This document shows positions 51,668 through 63,174 of a stretch of 64,000 bases of DNA, piece by piece; the stretch's first letter is position 1; every line of letters begins with the position of its first letter. The position numbers and the translations under genes are program-made. The DNA lies in the NCBI GenBank assembly GCA_022266195.1, contig WHVY01000004.1, positions 2,187,501 to 2,251,500 on the forward strand, written 5' to 3'. The stretch comes from Tetranychus cinnabarinus (Eukaryota > Arthropoda > Arachnida > Trombidiformes > Tetranychidae). Under the pieces are notes generated by a model that saw only the letters and a list, made by a program, of their open reading frames with translations, ran no database searches and was not told the DNA's origin.

Positions 51668-53298
51668 TTAATGACGACTTATGCTAAGAGATGATAATCT
51701 TATATCGATGTTACGATGTAAAGTATTAGGTGTTTTAAAAACTAATTTACAATAAATAATGAGAAGACTAAATGTTGCGACAAGAATAATGCCAAGTAGC
51801 CCAACATAATAAAGAAATGAAATTGGATTTTTGGCCATTAAAGTCGCTGCAAGTGCTGGATGAGCTGATTCGCCGAAAACTCCAGGAATGATGATAAGAG
51901 TAGCGATTTTTCCAGTAATTGTAACGTGTTTTGCTAGCATTCCATATGCAGCAGAAAATATTGGAGATAAACCCATTCCTAAGAAGATGAAAGCAATCCA
52001 AATGCCCATTTGATTTGTGTTTGCCCAAAGAACACAAATAACAACTCCGAGAAACATGAACAATATATTTACTAAAAGCAATTTCACTTCGGATACGACA
52101 AATGTTAATGGAATGAAGATTAATCGATAAAAGGAGAAGCAGGTCCAGAAAACAGTTGCAAGTAAAACACCAGTCTTTTTGTCCATATGAAGATCGGATT
52201 TGACTGAAAATGAAGCTCCAAGGGAACCTGTTTAAGAATAAGAAACAGAGGTTATTGTTTTATCATCTCAGCCTGCGGAGTTTTTTGCTTACCAATAACT
52301 GCTTCTAAACTGTATAAAAGATGACTGATTAGCACTACTAGAAATATTCCTACATTAGCTTTCAACGGAGACCATCCTTTTCCAGTGTCTGAACTTTTTT
52401 GTACATTGTTTGTGTTTTTGCTTTGATTGCTTCTCTCCTTCAAATATATAAATGCGAATGGTAATGAAATTATAATTGAAATTGCACCAATAATCACGAA
52501 AGCATATTGTGCTTTCACATCACTTGCAGTTGGTTTGATACCAATCAATTCAATTATGGGGCTTTCAAGAGTTTCATTTAAGGCACTTTGAACACTTGTT
52601 TCTCCTTCCTCTGGTATTAAGAACGGTCGACATATGACTGGAGTAAATAGTGAACCAATTCCCAACGACATGTGTAACGCTTGTAGCCAATTTGTACATT
52701 TATCCTTCCATGTGTCGGCAATCAATGTATTACAGACTGTGATTCAAATAATCAACGAAAAATTCATATCAATATTCATATACAGTCTGTCTAGTAAGGC
52801 TTACAAGACTTTAATTATAAATTGTGGTTAAATCAAAAATGGTCAAAGCCACTACACACTTACGGACGTCAATGATACCCTGAGCCATACCAGCAATGAA
52901 TAGACAACAGGCAGCATATTCAAATCGGAAGAAGTTTGGAGCAGCACCAAGAAAGATACCAGAAATCAAATTGCAAACGGAAAGGACGAGAGATCGATTG
53001 TACCTCTGGTCAAAAAATCCAGCTGATAAAAAACAAATTTTCATTAATCAACTCTGAAATATATTGTCACAATGAAACATGACTTACAAGAAGTTGAACC
53101 AAGTATGTGACCAGCGCTACGAAAGGGAATCAAATATGAAACTGTGGCAAAATCGACACCAAAACGTATTTGTAAATCAAGTAAACTTGAACCCAGAAGA
53201 TTCAAAGCTGACCCCAAACAAAAAAATGTCAAATATGCCAGAAAGGTTTTAAATAGGCAATATCTCTTGTCACAAATATACGAAGTTATGAGTTTCAT
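51668..53298 (-). CDS. MFS transporter, NaGLT1/MFSD4-like, copy B (457 residues)
   Basis: Exons 53298-53088, 53022-52864, 52736-52293 and 52227-51668 have exactly the lengths of copy A (211, 159, 444, 560 bases) and the same phases. The protein is a close paralogue with scattered substitutions. It differs most at the N-terminus (MKLITSYICDKRYCL versus MTAITSFISDNRFNI), in the central loop (NTNNVQKSSDTGKGW) and at the C-terminal tail (TPNTLHRNIDIRLSSLSISRH). No frame break, so both copies appear functional. Substrate cannot be stated. A TATA-like sequence lies about 50 bases upstream of the ATG, where copy A has only a weak match. Confidence 0.85.
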
Positions 53299-53347
53299 TT
53301 TGGCTGAAGTGAAGATTTGATCGTTTTGTATCCAATGAATTGAATGA

Positions 53348-53354
53348 ATTTATA
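53348..53354 (-). promoter_or_regulatory. TATA-like box of copy B
   Basis: TATAAAT on the minus strand, 50 bases before the start codon. Copy A reads ATATACTTT at the equivalent place, so the two promoters may differ in strength. Confidence 0.35.
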
Positions 53355-53389
53355 TTTATCTCTACTCTTTGGACGTAATAGTCTTGTTA

Positions 53390-54207
53390 TTGCAAAATAA
53401 ATGATTATCAATCCGATTACATCTCAATAAAACTGAATAATTTTCTTATTTTCACCAGTCCACCTGATGGAAAATTTGTATCAACTCTTTTTTCCTGATT
53501 ACAATTTTTATTATGCGGTATTAGGGTAATGCGTTGATCGCGGTAAGAACTAGGAGTTTCTTCAGGCTTCAAGTGTTGTCAGGTTACTTTAAAGTAAAAT
53601 GCACCAGAATTACAATAAAATGAAACATTATTTTCGCGAGAGCATTGCGTTCGGCCTTCTCAAGCATATTTAAATCAAGTCTACTTTTGGTATCAAATCA
53701 ATGAAAAAAGTACAATCTTTTCAATAACCATTTTTTTTACATTTCAATTCATTTCAAATGTTTTTAAGGGCTTTTTCAAATCAAATTTTTACAGACTTAT
53801 GTGACCCACTGACTTGGTTCACTCACTGCTTTACTTTGTGAGTCAAAAGTTTGGACACACCAGTGGATCAAAGAGTTACAGGGTGTTCAGTAGATCCAAT
53901 AAGATGGAACATGGAATGGCGCAAGACGAGCGATTTTTCCATCATTCGCACCTGAATGTCATTATGAAACAAACCATAAAAGATATGTTCAATGTACAAG
54001 TATTTTCCCCTCTACGAACAATCCCTGTATCTCTATGTAAGGCAAGGTTAACAAGTCATCTATTCATTGTATCAATTCATATTGAGATGCATAAAAGTTC
54101 AAGATCCATAATCAATTATTAGCTAATAATTACAACATAAAGAGATGATCTCAACGATTACAATTATAAAAGTCTGTAGCCATCTGATGAACAAAGTACT
54201 CATTGTG
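53390..54207. other. About 0.8 kb insertion between copy B and its upstream flank
   Basis: Copy A passes directly from its promoter into R2, whereas in copy B this unrelated block intervenes before R3 resumes. It has a somewhat less AT-rich centre (about 53520-53660) and an open frame at 53814-54122 with no recognised domain. No inverted ends or target duplication are clear to the eye. Confidence 0.5.
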
Positions 54208-54842
54208 AAGAAAATAGATTTGGAGTGAATTGCGGCTTTACAATCAGAAGTAACAGTTTTACTAGTTTGATTCAATAACTATCTGACTTAATGCAAGTTT
54301 TGTTTGTCAATGTTTATCCTGGTTGATAAATTTTAAAACATTAACGTTAAACTTGAATCAAGAAAAGTTCTTGATTTACATTGACAAACTGAATGCTTCA
54401 TTTAGGTTAAAAAATTTGTAACCACCAATGAAGGTGGCTTCATTAATTGTTTACATTTGTCGTCAAAACATATTTTTAAGTTGACTTCAAATGGTTGACC
54501 AATACTCGTCACTAAAATAGATCACTTAATTTCAAAGTAAAATTTTGATTTCAACATTTGTCCGTTTACATTTGCATTAACAATTAAAAATATTTGAAGG
54601 CTATTGTCAGCTTATAATTGTATTCAGTAAAAGGTTACTTCTTGTCAAGGCTGAATGTCTCATTTAGACTGTACATCAGATCACTATTCAAGAAATCATA
54701 ATTTAAAATCAGGACTAATGGTCAAAATTAGATTCTACAGCTTTGTGTTTACACTCAAATACTTTTACTGGAAGATGAGAGATCAAATGTTCAATTGGCC
54801 GAATAGAGTGTCACCGATGTTAAAATTGAATCAAATTAGATA
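54208..54842. repeat. Duplicated transporter upstream flank, copy R3
   Basis: Aligns with R2 along its length; ends with the segment GGCCGAATAGAGTGTCACCG also found at the end of R2 and after the histidine-rich gene. Confidence 0.85.
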
Positions 54843-55791
54843 ACATAAACAAAGAATTGGGCATTTTTAAAGGGAAATCTTGGGAAGAAGTGTGCATTAT
54901 TTGTAACACTACTCGATAACATGTGTTAGGCAAGCTTATCTGTACTCATTTACTGGTGTTTTGGTTGTTGAATCGTTAAGCTTCATGTCTACTACTAACA
55001 ACTGTAAGTAATCAACTCATTTTGATTGACCTTTTCAGAAATCCGAGATTGTCATAATAGTTCCATACTTTCTTCAATGTTATTTTGTCTTTCTGATAGT
55101 TTTGCCTCTAAAGCCTTAGAATTAGGAAGTCAACCAAATGATCCAATTATTTCTGAATTTGAGAAATAGGTTTATTGATGCAAATTTGTCAATTCAATTG
55201 TTATCAACTGATGTTTATTGATTTAGATTCAAGCGAGTAAATTCAAGTGTGAACCAAAATCAAATGAAAACAAAAGCAAAAAACAACAAAAAGCAAGGAA
55301 ATAAAAGAAGCGACTTACCATCATAATGGTCGCTTAGTTTGATCCAAATATCCAATGCCACAACTGATAATCAACTGGTTTATCCATTCGTGTTTACAAT
55401 TAAAACAGCAATCATTACCATCGTCACAAATAAAATCATCAATTTCAAACGATTCTCCTTTTTTTCTTGACCTTTGTCATTCTTTTAGCCTTCAAATAGA
55501 CCATTGATCAGTGCAAACGGTAAAGTCAATTATCATAAGGTTCAAGCTTTTCTTTCACTTCTCATTTTATTGTTGTAATAGTTGACATACGATCATGTTT
55601 TAACCTCTGATCATTTCAAACGTCATTTTACAGTAATTTAACTACATTTAACATTCAAATACAATCATCAAAACAATCAGTGAAATTTTTTCACTTCACA
55701 CAAATTGAAAGGTGGGAACAACAGAAAAAAATAAAGAGATTCCTGAAAACATGAGACTGATGACTTGGGAGGTGAGCCAAAAGTTTCAGAG
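54843..55791. other. Intergenic region before the histidine-rich gene
   Basis: No gene recognised. Confidence 0.55.
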
Positions 55792-55798
55792 TATAAAA
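55792..55798 (+). promoter_or_regulatory. TATA box of the histidine-rich gene
   Basis: TATAAAA, with a TCATTT initiator-like site 22 bases on (55814-55819), slightly closer than usual. The start codon is about 145 bases downstream. Confidence 0.5.
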
Positions 55799-55943
55799 TG
55801 ATCTGTTGCCTGATCATTTTGATTAAATTGTGTTGTGTTAGTGGGTATCAAATGTACTCTTCTCGATACAAATCGTGTTGCTGAGCTTAAAATCACCAGA
55901 TCTTAGTGTGTATTAAAGTCGAGTCTTATCAACAAATTACAAA

Positions 55944-57206
55944 ATGGATCCAAGGATTAACATTTTCATCATAACTGTTATTTCAATTGTTGTGTTAGGT
56001 CTTGTCCAAGGAAAACCAGTCGATAATAAAGCTAAAAGTGATACCAGTGATACACAGCTAAGACCAACTGGATTAAATTCCGTCATCCAAACTGAAAAAG
56101 ATTTGGAAGGTGAGTTAGTGATAAGGTCAATTGAAAGTGATCGACAGCTTGAAAAGCCTAATATTTATGTAACTTACATCGATACCTTTTGGTTTGTGTA
56201 TTATTTAGCTGCTGCTGACCATTGGCACAAGCACCACGTTAAACATGACCACCATAAAGATGATCATAAGCCTCACCACAAAGAGGTAAGAAAGGTTAAA
56301 TAGCTTCTTAAATTTCGAGTTTGTCAACGATTTCTCTGCTTCTATTAGCATCATTGGCACGAAGGCGGGGAACACTGGAAGAAAAATGCTCATTCACATC
56401 ACGATAAGGGTCACCATGAAGAGCATGCAGGTGATAAACATGGACATAAGGTAAGAAGATGATTCCTCTAGATTGACCAGTTTGACTTATCGATATTGTT
56501 TTTAAAGAAACACCACAAATGGGACAGAGATCATCATGACCACCATTACAAAGAGAAAAATAAACATCACAGGTAAATAAATGTGTGTTAACTTGGTGTA
56601 AATATCCAATAAAACGTTATCTTTTGTAGGGAACGGGAAGATGAACATGAAGGACACAGAAAAGACCATGGACATCGGGAAAAAGAAGACTGGGAGCACA
56701 AGAAAGAGGGTGGTCATGAACGATCCTGGCATTGGGACAATGGATTCGGAGCTAAGAAGAATTGGCATCATCATGGAGGTAAATAACTTGAAATTAGTTT
56801 CTTTGTGATTCCCAACCATCCAACATTTACTTGACTAAATTTGCGTGCATTTTCAGGTGACTGGAAAGAACGAGATCATCATGGCGAGAAGAAGAAATGG
56901 CATGAAGAGGAACACGCAGTTAAACATGACGAGGATCATGGATCTAAGCATGAAAATGAGAAACACCATCATCACCATCATCATGATCATGTAAGTTTAT
57001 TGTTATATCCTGCGACTCTAGTCAACCTCTATTGATCATTGACTGATTATCTTTTGTGATATTTTTCAATATAGCATGATGGTGGAGGTCACCACGACCA
57101 TGGACATAAACACCATGAGCATAAACATCATGGACACAAAAAGCACCATTCCCATCATGAGAAGCATCATCCAGAGCATCATCATGACCACGATAAACAT
57201 CGTTGA
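55944..57206 (+). CDS. Secreted histidine-rich protein (307 residues)
   Basis: Six exons: 55944-56285, 56349-56450, 56508-56572, 56630-56778, 56857-56990 and 57075-57206, joined in phase. It starts with a signal peptide (FIITVISIVVLGLVQG). After a 70-residue ordinary region including IYVTYIDTFWFVYYLAAADHW, the rest consists of His clusters mixed with Lys, Glu, Asp, Gly and Trp (DHHKDDHKPHHKE, KWDRDHHDHHYKEK, KHHHHHHHDH). About 77 of 307 residues are His and there are no Cys in the repeat region. Such proteins bind Zn, Cu or Ni or buffer pH, and may be secreted into gut, cuticle, saliva or silk; the sequence does not say which. The five downstream exons are small (65-149 bases) and encode similar His-rich blocks, suggesting growth by exon duplication. 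I do not recognise a named family. Confidence 0.85.
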
Positions 57207-57242
57207 AAATAATGGAATCCATCCAATCCTAATGTATTATTA

Positions 57243-57248
57243 AATAAA
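57243..57248 (+). terminator. AATAAA polyadenylation signal of the histidine-rich gene
   Basis: AATAAA 37 bases after the stop codon. Confidence 0.65.
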
Positions 57249-57282
57249 ATATTTAATTTATTTTTTTCCAAATCCATTTCCA

Positions 57283-57365
57283 TTTGTTCAATAGACCGAA
57301 CGGATTGTCACAGATGTTATGACTGAATCAAATTAGATCGTACCGGGAAATACCTTGAAGGGATA
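57283..57365. repeat. Fragment of the transporter-cluster flank repeat
   Basis: The stretch with ATAGACCGAACGG, TTGTCACAGATGTTATGA and AAATACCTTGAAGG matches the ends of R2 (about 51313-51390) and R3 (about 54788-54842), with several mismatches. Confidence 0.65.
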
Positions 57366-59268
57366 AAGCAACGGTTATTTAATCTTATTACAGACTCCAA
57401 TATACAGGGCTTTCAAGTCAAAGCTGCTTTGAATCTTTAATGGCTCTTTTATTCTTTGCTGAAAGTTTGAAATTGCGTTGAATATTCAGTCATTTAGAGC
57501 GAGTATTGATTTTGATAGTTCAAGAGTTACCGCTACTTGGTACAATACTGATAAGTCGAAAGGTCAAAATATGCACAACCTCAAACTTTCAATTTCGAGT
57601 CAAAACTCATGAACAGTAGACAAAAATTTTAAACTTACCACTTGACTAACTAGGGAAGTGTCCAAAATGATCTAAATAAATCTGAATCTAAATCTTCTCA
57701 ACAATTAGGTTTGATGAGCATTTAAGACTAATGTTAGGCCAATGTTACATAAAATCGTTGCCTGAAAGATCAAATGTTTAAACTTTAAATTGCCGGTAAA
57801 ATAGCGAGACTAACTAACTACTGCCATCTATTGTGCTTTTTGAACACTTTATTGAAATCTATTTGAGCGCGAATTTCGGATGTAAGATTTCTTGAATGTC
57901 TTGATTAAACTCGTAATTGAAATTAATGATAATTTTATCACAAAAAATGAATCACAGTCAATGAATTTATTTTATAAAATGCAGAAAAATGATCCAATTA
58001 AGTTGAGAAATTTTAGTGGTTCTTGGATAGCAATTGCTGCCGAAATATTATGATGTTGAAACAAATTAACCCTTAATAGCTGTAACAATAAAATTTAATC
58101 ATTAAAAGGTTAACAGGGAATATTATTGACACCAAACCAATAATTGACATTAATAAGCCATTGGGCTATTGTTTTGTTTATGAGTCTACTTACGTTTCAA
58201 CAAGATTTACATTTAATGTTTATAATTTATTATCATCGTTAAAGGTGGAATGTTGAATAGTGTTACATAAGCACATTAATTGTTAATAAAATAAATTTAA
58301 AACAATGAGAACAGAAAATGAAAATCACCCAAGGCAATTAAATTGTATGAGTAGTAATTAGGGTTCATCACTTGTTTTGTTGCTGTTATATACACCAAAA
58401 TTGTAATCCGACCTTAGAAAGTGAGTCAATATTTGTAACACAATAACTAATTGGCTTAAAAAATTGATTGATTGTCCCTTGTGGCTTGAAATTGATTGTC
58501 CTAAATTAAATAACAATGTCACCTAAAAACAAAAAACTAATAATAATAATTTAGTAAGTAAAATAAAGAAAGTCAAAATTGAGCAAAAACCTGATAACCG
58601 GAAAAATGAGTAAATTTGTATTTTTATTAGACAACGAGCTTACTCGCCGTAGCCATTATCTGGTCTGGTTATAATGCGTACTCCACATTGACCTGAGAGA
58701 GCTAAGTGGCTCTAAGTCCAACCCTTGTCCAGTCATAAAACATTTTTTGTACCTTAAAAGGTTATCTTTTGGTCAATGAAAGGGTTCCATGCCATAGGTC
58801 GACATGCTCCCAGTACTAACCTTTTAAAACACAAAAGAAACAGAAAACCTAAATTTTGATCATAACACTGAGTACACAAAGTGTTTAAATGTTGACTTAT
58901 CAGCACATAACAAATAAAAATTAAACAAAAACAATTAAAATAAACAATCAAATGGCGATCAAGTCACATCAGTCAGTCAGTCAATGAAAATTGGACAAGT
59001 CGTAAGTCTAACAAGTTGTAAGTCGTCTCGATAACATTTGTAAAAAACAACTCAATTTTTGGTGAAAGGGTGAACAAAACCATGAATTGATTGAAATTTT
59101 TGAAGTTTTCTCAAAAAGACTAAAAAACAGGGGAAATGAGTCGACTTATTCAGTTAGTGAATGTATTGACTAGTGTCTAGTTTTTATTGAATCAGAGTTT
59201 ATTGTTATGAATATTTATGAATGAGAGCCACCTGGTTACTATGTTAAAATCTAGATGTCAGCATAAAC
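57366..59268. other. Intergenic region between the histidine-rich gene and the kinase
   Basis: Mostly AT-rich with no clear gene, apart from the less AT-rich patch at 58630-58830 described separately. Confidence 0.5.
58640..58711 (-). other. Orphan short coding-like patch, possible terminal exon or gene relic
   Basis: On the minus strand, after possible acceptors (CTCTCTCAG|GTCAATG), one frame reads GQCGVRIITRPDNGYGE and stops at 58642-58640. The surrounding DNA is less AT-rich than its neighbours, and AATAAA-like sequence follows within 15 bases. I found no partner exon upstream and do not recognise the peptide. Confidence 0.2.
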
Positions 59269-59284
59269 TATAAAGATTGGGCGG
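59269..59284 (+). promoter_or_regulatory. Possible kinase promoter: TATAAAG with adjacent GGGCGG
   Basis: TATAAAG at 59269-59275 and GGGCGG at 59279-59284, just before a (GA)9 repeat and about 750 bases upstream of the kinase start. No perfect initiator at the right spacing. Confidence 0.3.
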
Positions 59285-59320
59285 AGTTTCTCATATGACT
59301 GTTAACAAACGGTTGCCGTT

Positions 59321-59338
59321 GAGAGAGAGAGAGAGAGA
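59321..59338. repeat. (GA)9 dinucleotide repeat
   Basis: 18 bases of uninterrupted GA upstream of the kinase gene, a potential GAGA-factor-type site. Confidence 0.8.
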
Positions 59339-60024
59339 AGCAAGTAATTTAAAAAACTTTTCTTTACTATCACATTATCTTAATATAATTTAACATCATT
59401 CTGATCATCATTTAATCAGTGTACTTCAAATCAACAATTAACTCTATCTTCTCCACATCTACGATTGTGTTTCCCATAGTAAATGAACATTAATCATCAA
59501 CACAATTGAACAACATAATTCAACAACATTATTCTTTGTTTTCGTCTCAACCATTTTTGTTTAACCTTCTCACTTGTTGAACATCACCAGTTTTTATATT
59601 GTGATCACTGTTTTTTTTGGAGGACCAACAACTGCACCAACAACCAACATCAACATCACACACTATCATTTACCTTAACTTTTTATGTGTTACCAGCGAA
59701 GGTTTCTTGTTCCTCTCTTTGCCTACCTTTTTTTTCCTTCTTACATTAATTGGTTTTGATGTATTTTGTTGTTTTTTGCTTCTCATTCTTCTAATTTTGG
59801 ATTTGCCTTTTTCCCTCTCTTATCCACATTTCTCTCTCCCTTCTCCTTTTCTTCCTTTCTTTCCTTTTCTCTATCAACTTTCTTTTATATAATTTCCTCT
59901 TCTTTTTCTTCATTTTCATCACCAACATCACCATCATCATCTTTAATAACATCACCTGTTATAACGTTCAACTTAATATATCTCAATTATCAAATAGTTT
60001 TTCATTGTTGTCGTTCAAATAAGT

Positions 60025-61476
60025 ATGGGCCCGTTAATCAAACAAAATCAACAGACTAAAGGATTTATCAATGAGGATAATTTCCCTGTGAACATTGTAA
60101 TCTGCCAAGAGCCACTTGAATCAGTATACCAAGTTGACCCTCGACCATTTGCAAGGTAAGCCCAAAGCTGTGTTCCAATGGTCTTTTATTCAACCCAAAA
60201 ATCAGTTTACCATCAAATTTTGTGCCCAACAATACATTTTAGTTACATAATAAACTATGAAACAAAAATTCAACAGAACTACCGATAACAACCAGAATTA
60301 TCAATTCATTTCTCTTTACCGAGACTAATGGGTAAACCCAAATGTGTTGATGATAAACTAATTTCAGCTGTATAACTGTTTAATGTTTTTTTCTCATTGT
60401 GTTTTTTGTCTTTTAATTGTTTACTTGTTTACCCACTCAATTGATCTGATTTCATTCTCTAAATCAATCGTTTGGAACCAAAAGAGAGAAAAGGAGAAAG
60501 AAAGAAAAGAAAGAAACGAAAGATAGAGAGTAAAAGCAGATAATAAGCAAGTGAGAAAAAAATGTTAACCTTGAACTGAAGCTTGATCTCATTGACTGCT
60601 GATTTTTTTTCCTGTTTATATCTGTTACATTAACGCAGTTGACTCAATTCACTTTTCGTTTGTACCATTTAATCGCAATTTTCTTCTTTCTTTTTTCTTC
60701 CTTATTTTTCTAAATTTGTAGAGGCAAATTTGCACAAGTGAAAAGATGTCTCCATAGGCAAACAGGCATTGAATATGCTGGTAAATCAATCAAGAAGCGT
60801 CGACGATCAACCGATGTTCGCCATGAAATAATGCACGAAATTGGCGTCCTTTTGTTATCCCAAAACAACAATGGAATTGTACGATTACATGAAGTTTACG
60901 AGACTCCAACGGAATTCATATTAATATTAGAAATGTAAGGGTTTACTTCTGCTTCTCCAGGATCAACATGACAAGCGGAAAAAGCGTCATCATAAAATGT
61001 GAAATAACAATCAGAGCCATAAAATTGCAATACCATAATATATCAATCATTGATTAACCAGGAACCTGATACAGTTAAACAATTTGCCAACTTTAATTGA
61101 CTTAGCCGTTTTTAAATATTGTATTAGACTTAAAACGAGCGATTCCATAAACTAAACATCAAATGCAATGGCAAAACGAAATGCTACTTGAACCAGTCAA
61201 AAGCTATTAATAGATATTGATTAAAGCTGCATTTTTGGCTATCAGTTGTGATTGTTATTTATTACTCTTTTTGTTAATTTTTTGTTCCATTAATTAATTT
61301 CTTTTTTTTCTCTTTCTCCTTGTTGCGCATCTTACAGGGTAAAAGGTGGGGAATTACAAAGAGTCTTGGATGAAGAAGACACCGTTCCAGAGAAAGATGT
61401 TATCCGACTTTTACGTCAAATTTTGAAAGCTTTACAATTTTTACACAGCAATAACATCGCCCATCTCGACATCAAG
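60025..61476 (+). CDS. Drak: DRAK/STK17-like serine/threonine kinase, N-terminal part
   Basis: Three exons: 60025-60155, 60722-60934 and 61338-61476, giving the first 161 residues. The start is fixed by an in-frame TAG at 59995. After a 40-residue leader the kinase domain begins: the glycine loop RGKFAQVKRC, the ATP-binding Lys in EYAGKSIKKRRRSTD, helix C in RHEIMHEIGVLLL (Glu pairing), the hinge FILILEMVKGGEL, and the catalytic-loop start IAHLDIK just before the donor. The RRRSTDVRHEI stretch and HLDIK (Leu in place of the usual Arg) match the death-associated-kinase relatives DRAK1/2. These kinases act in apoptosis and myosin light-chain phosphorylation. The next exon (PQN..., DFG, APE) is not visible in the remaining 2.5 kb. 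Either a long intron follows, with the opposite-strand gene inside it, or the gene is truncated. Confidence 0.85.
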
Positions 61477-63174
61477 GTAGGACTCGTTTAAATGCTAACC
61501 ATTAACTTAAAACCAGTGATAAACCTTTCAAAGCCATTGTTAACTCAACACATTTTCAAAGGACACTTAACTCAAAAACATTGTAACACATATACTGAGC
61601 AAAATCCCGTCTTATCTTTATTGCTAAGATGAAAGGATTACTGAGAGTTGTATTTTGCTCGGTAGACCTTTGTTCACATAGCAAATGCACAATCAATTAA
61701 TTCTTGCTGATTGTAGGAAAGATTATCAAAACTTTACCAATCATACCATGTCAAGTTCAGCTATTTAAATGCGCATCATTAGCTGCATGATACAAGTGAA
61801 CTTATAATTTTACTCAATATTTCCTTTCTTATCGTCCATTCATTATTTTTCTTGCTCTTTATGTTTCCATTTTTTAGCAATTTTTTTCACTTTTTTCTCT
61901 ATTTTTACATTTAAGATTTAAATGCTATTTCCGCACGCATTAATATTTATTTAGCTGTTGCTAAAAACGATTCTGGATTCAATATTTCGCTTAAATTATT
62001 CTCATTTTTCTTCATTGTTCCATCCCAAGTTAAACTTAGGAAAAATTTATGAAACAAAAAATGTGAAATTAATTGCAAAGCAATTCCACAAGTTAGTGAA
62101 AAAAATATCACATTTACAATAAGCTGACTGATCTTGTGAATTTACTCACTTTATCCTGATTCATGAATAATTTTTTCAATTTCATTTTTATGTTCTCTCC
62201 TTAACTATCCAAATTACCAGCCTAATCAATTACCGAAACAGCAATTTATATTTTATGTTATAATTTGCAAATTATATAAATTTTACTCTCATTGCCATCT
62301 AGTTAATAACCAAGTCTTTTCACGCTCAACACTTATGCAAAAAAAACTTGTATTTTCATTGCTTTTCAATACTTTTTGTATGAAAAAGCTTTTCTCATCT
62401 TTACTTTCTCGATTATCCGTTTCTAGCACCTTTTCCTCATCGTTTGAAACGGAGGTTCTGATTAAGCTCATTTCAGTGAATCGCCATTTCATCTCAATTT
62501 ATCACTTGATCCCTTTTCTTACCCTTGCTTTGCTCCTTTTTTTCCTTATAATTATTTATCACTACTCTTTCATCATGATGATCATCAAAAACAACAACTT
62601 TAAATCTTATGAGATCCTTCACAATTACAGCCTGAGGAAACCTGAGGACACCATGAATAAGTGACCTCCAAGACAATCGTACAAGCGAAATCATGTTATG
62701 ATGATGATGATGATGAAGATGATGATGAAGGTTAAGTTTAAGCACCTATCCAAAGTAAACGGAATATATAAGGAAAAGAAAGTTAGATTGATATTCAGAT
62801 TAAGATTGGGGCGAGATAAATACAGATACTTATATCCGTTTGAGTTTCAAATTATGCTTCAATGATGGTGATCATGTTGACTGATTAAAACTAATTTTGA
62901 GTAATGATAGAACCAATTTAATTTGATCAAGAGTCAAACCTTTTTGCTTTATCTAAATAGTCACTGATTAATTTTTCATTTACGTGGCAGTTATCTTGAC
63001 TATTATCATGCCATTTGAAACACGAATGTAAAGCAGGTAAAACCAATTGATTTATGTCAATTTGTTTCTTATTTTTGTTTTTTTTCTTCTTGTTGTTGTT
63101 CAAAATAATGTTAATAAGGTTAATAATATTAAACTATGAAAAAAATGGTTGCGAGTAAAATGTGAGTAAATTGT
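61477..63174. other. Region downstream of kinase exon 3
   Basis: Presumed start of a long kinase intron (donor AAG|GTAGGA). I searched for a DFG or APE exon and did not find one. Contains a GAT/ATG triplet run at about 62698-62730. Open frames here lack domains. Confidence 0.5.

Noticed and set aside
53814..54122. 102-codon frame within the inserted block
   Set aside because: Starts at TTG, and I could not match it to a transposase or any other family; kept only as part of the insertion note.
62616..62665. AG acceptor followed by CCTGAGGAAACC as the next kinase exon
   Set aside because: The frame would give P-E-E-T then stop instead of the expected P-Q-N; no DFG motif follows.
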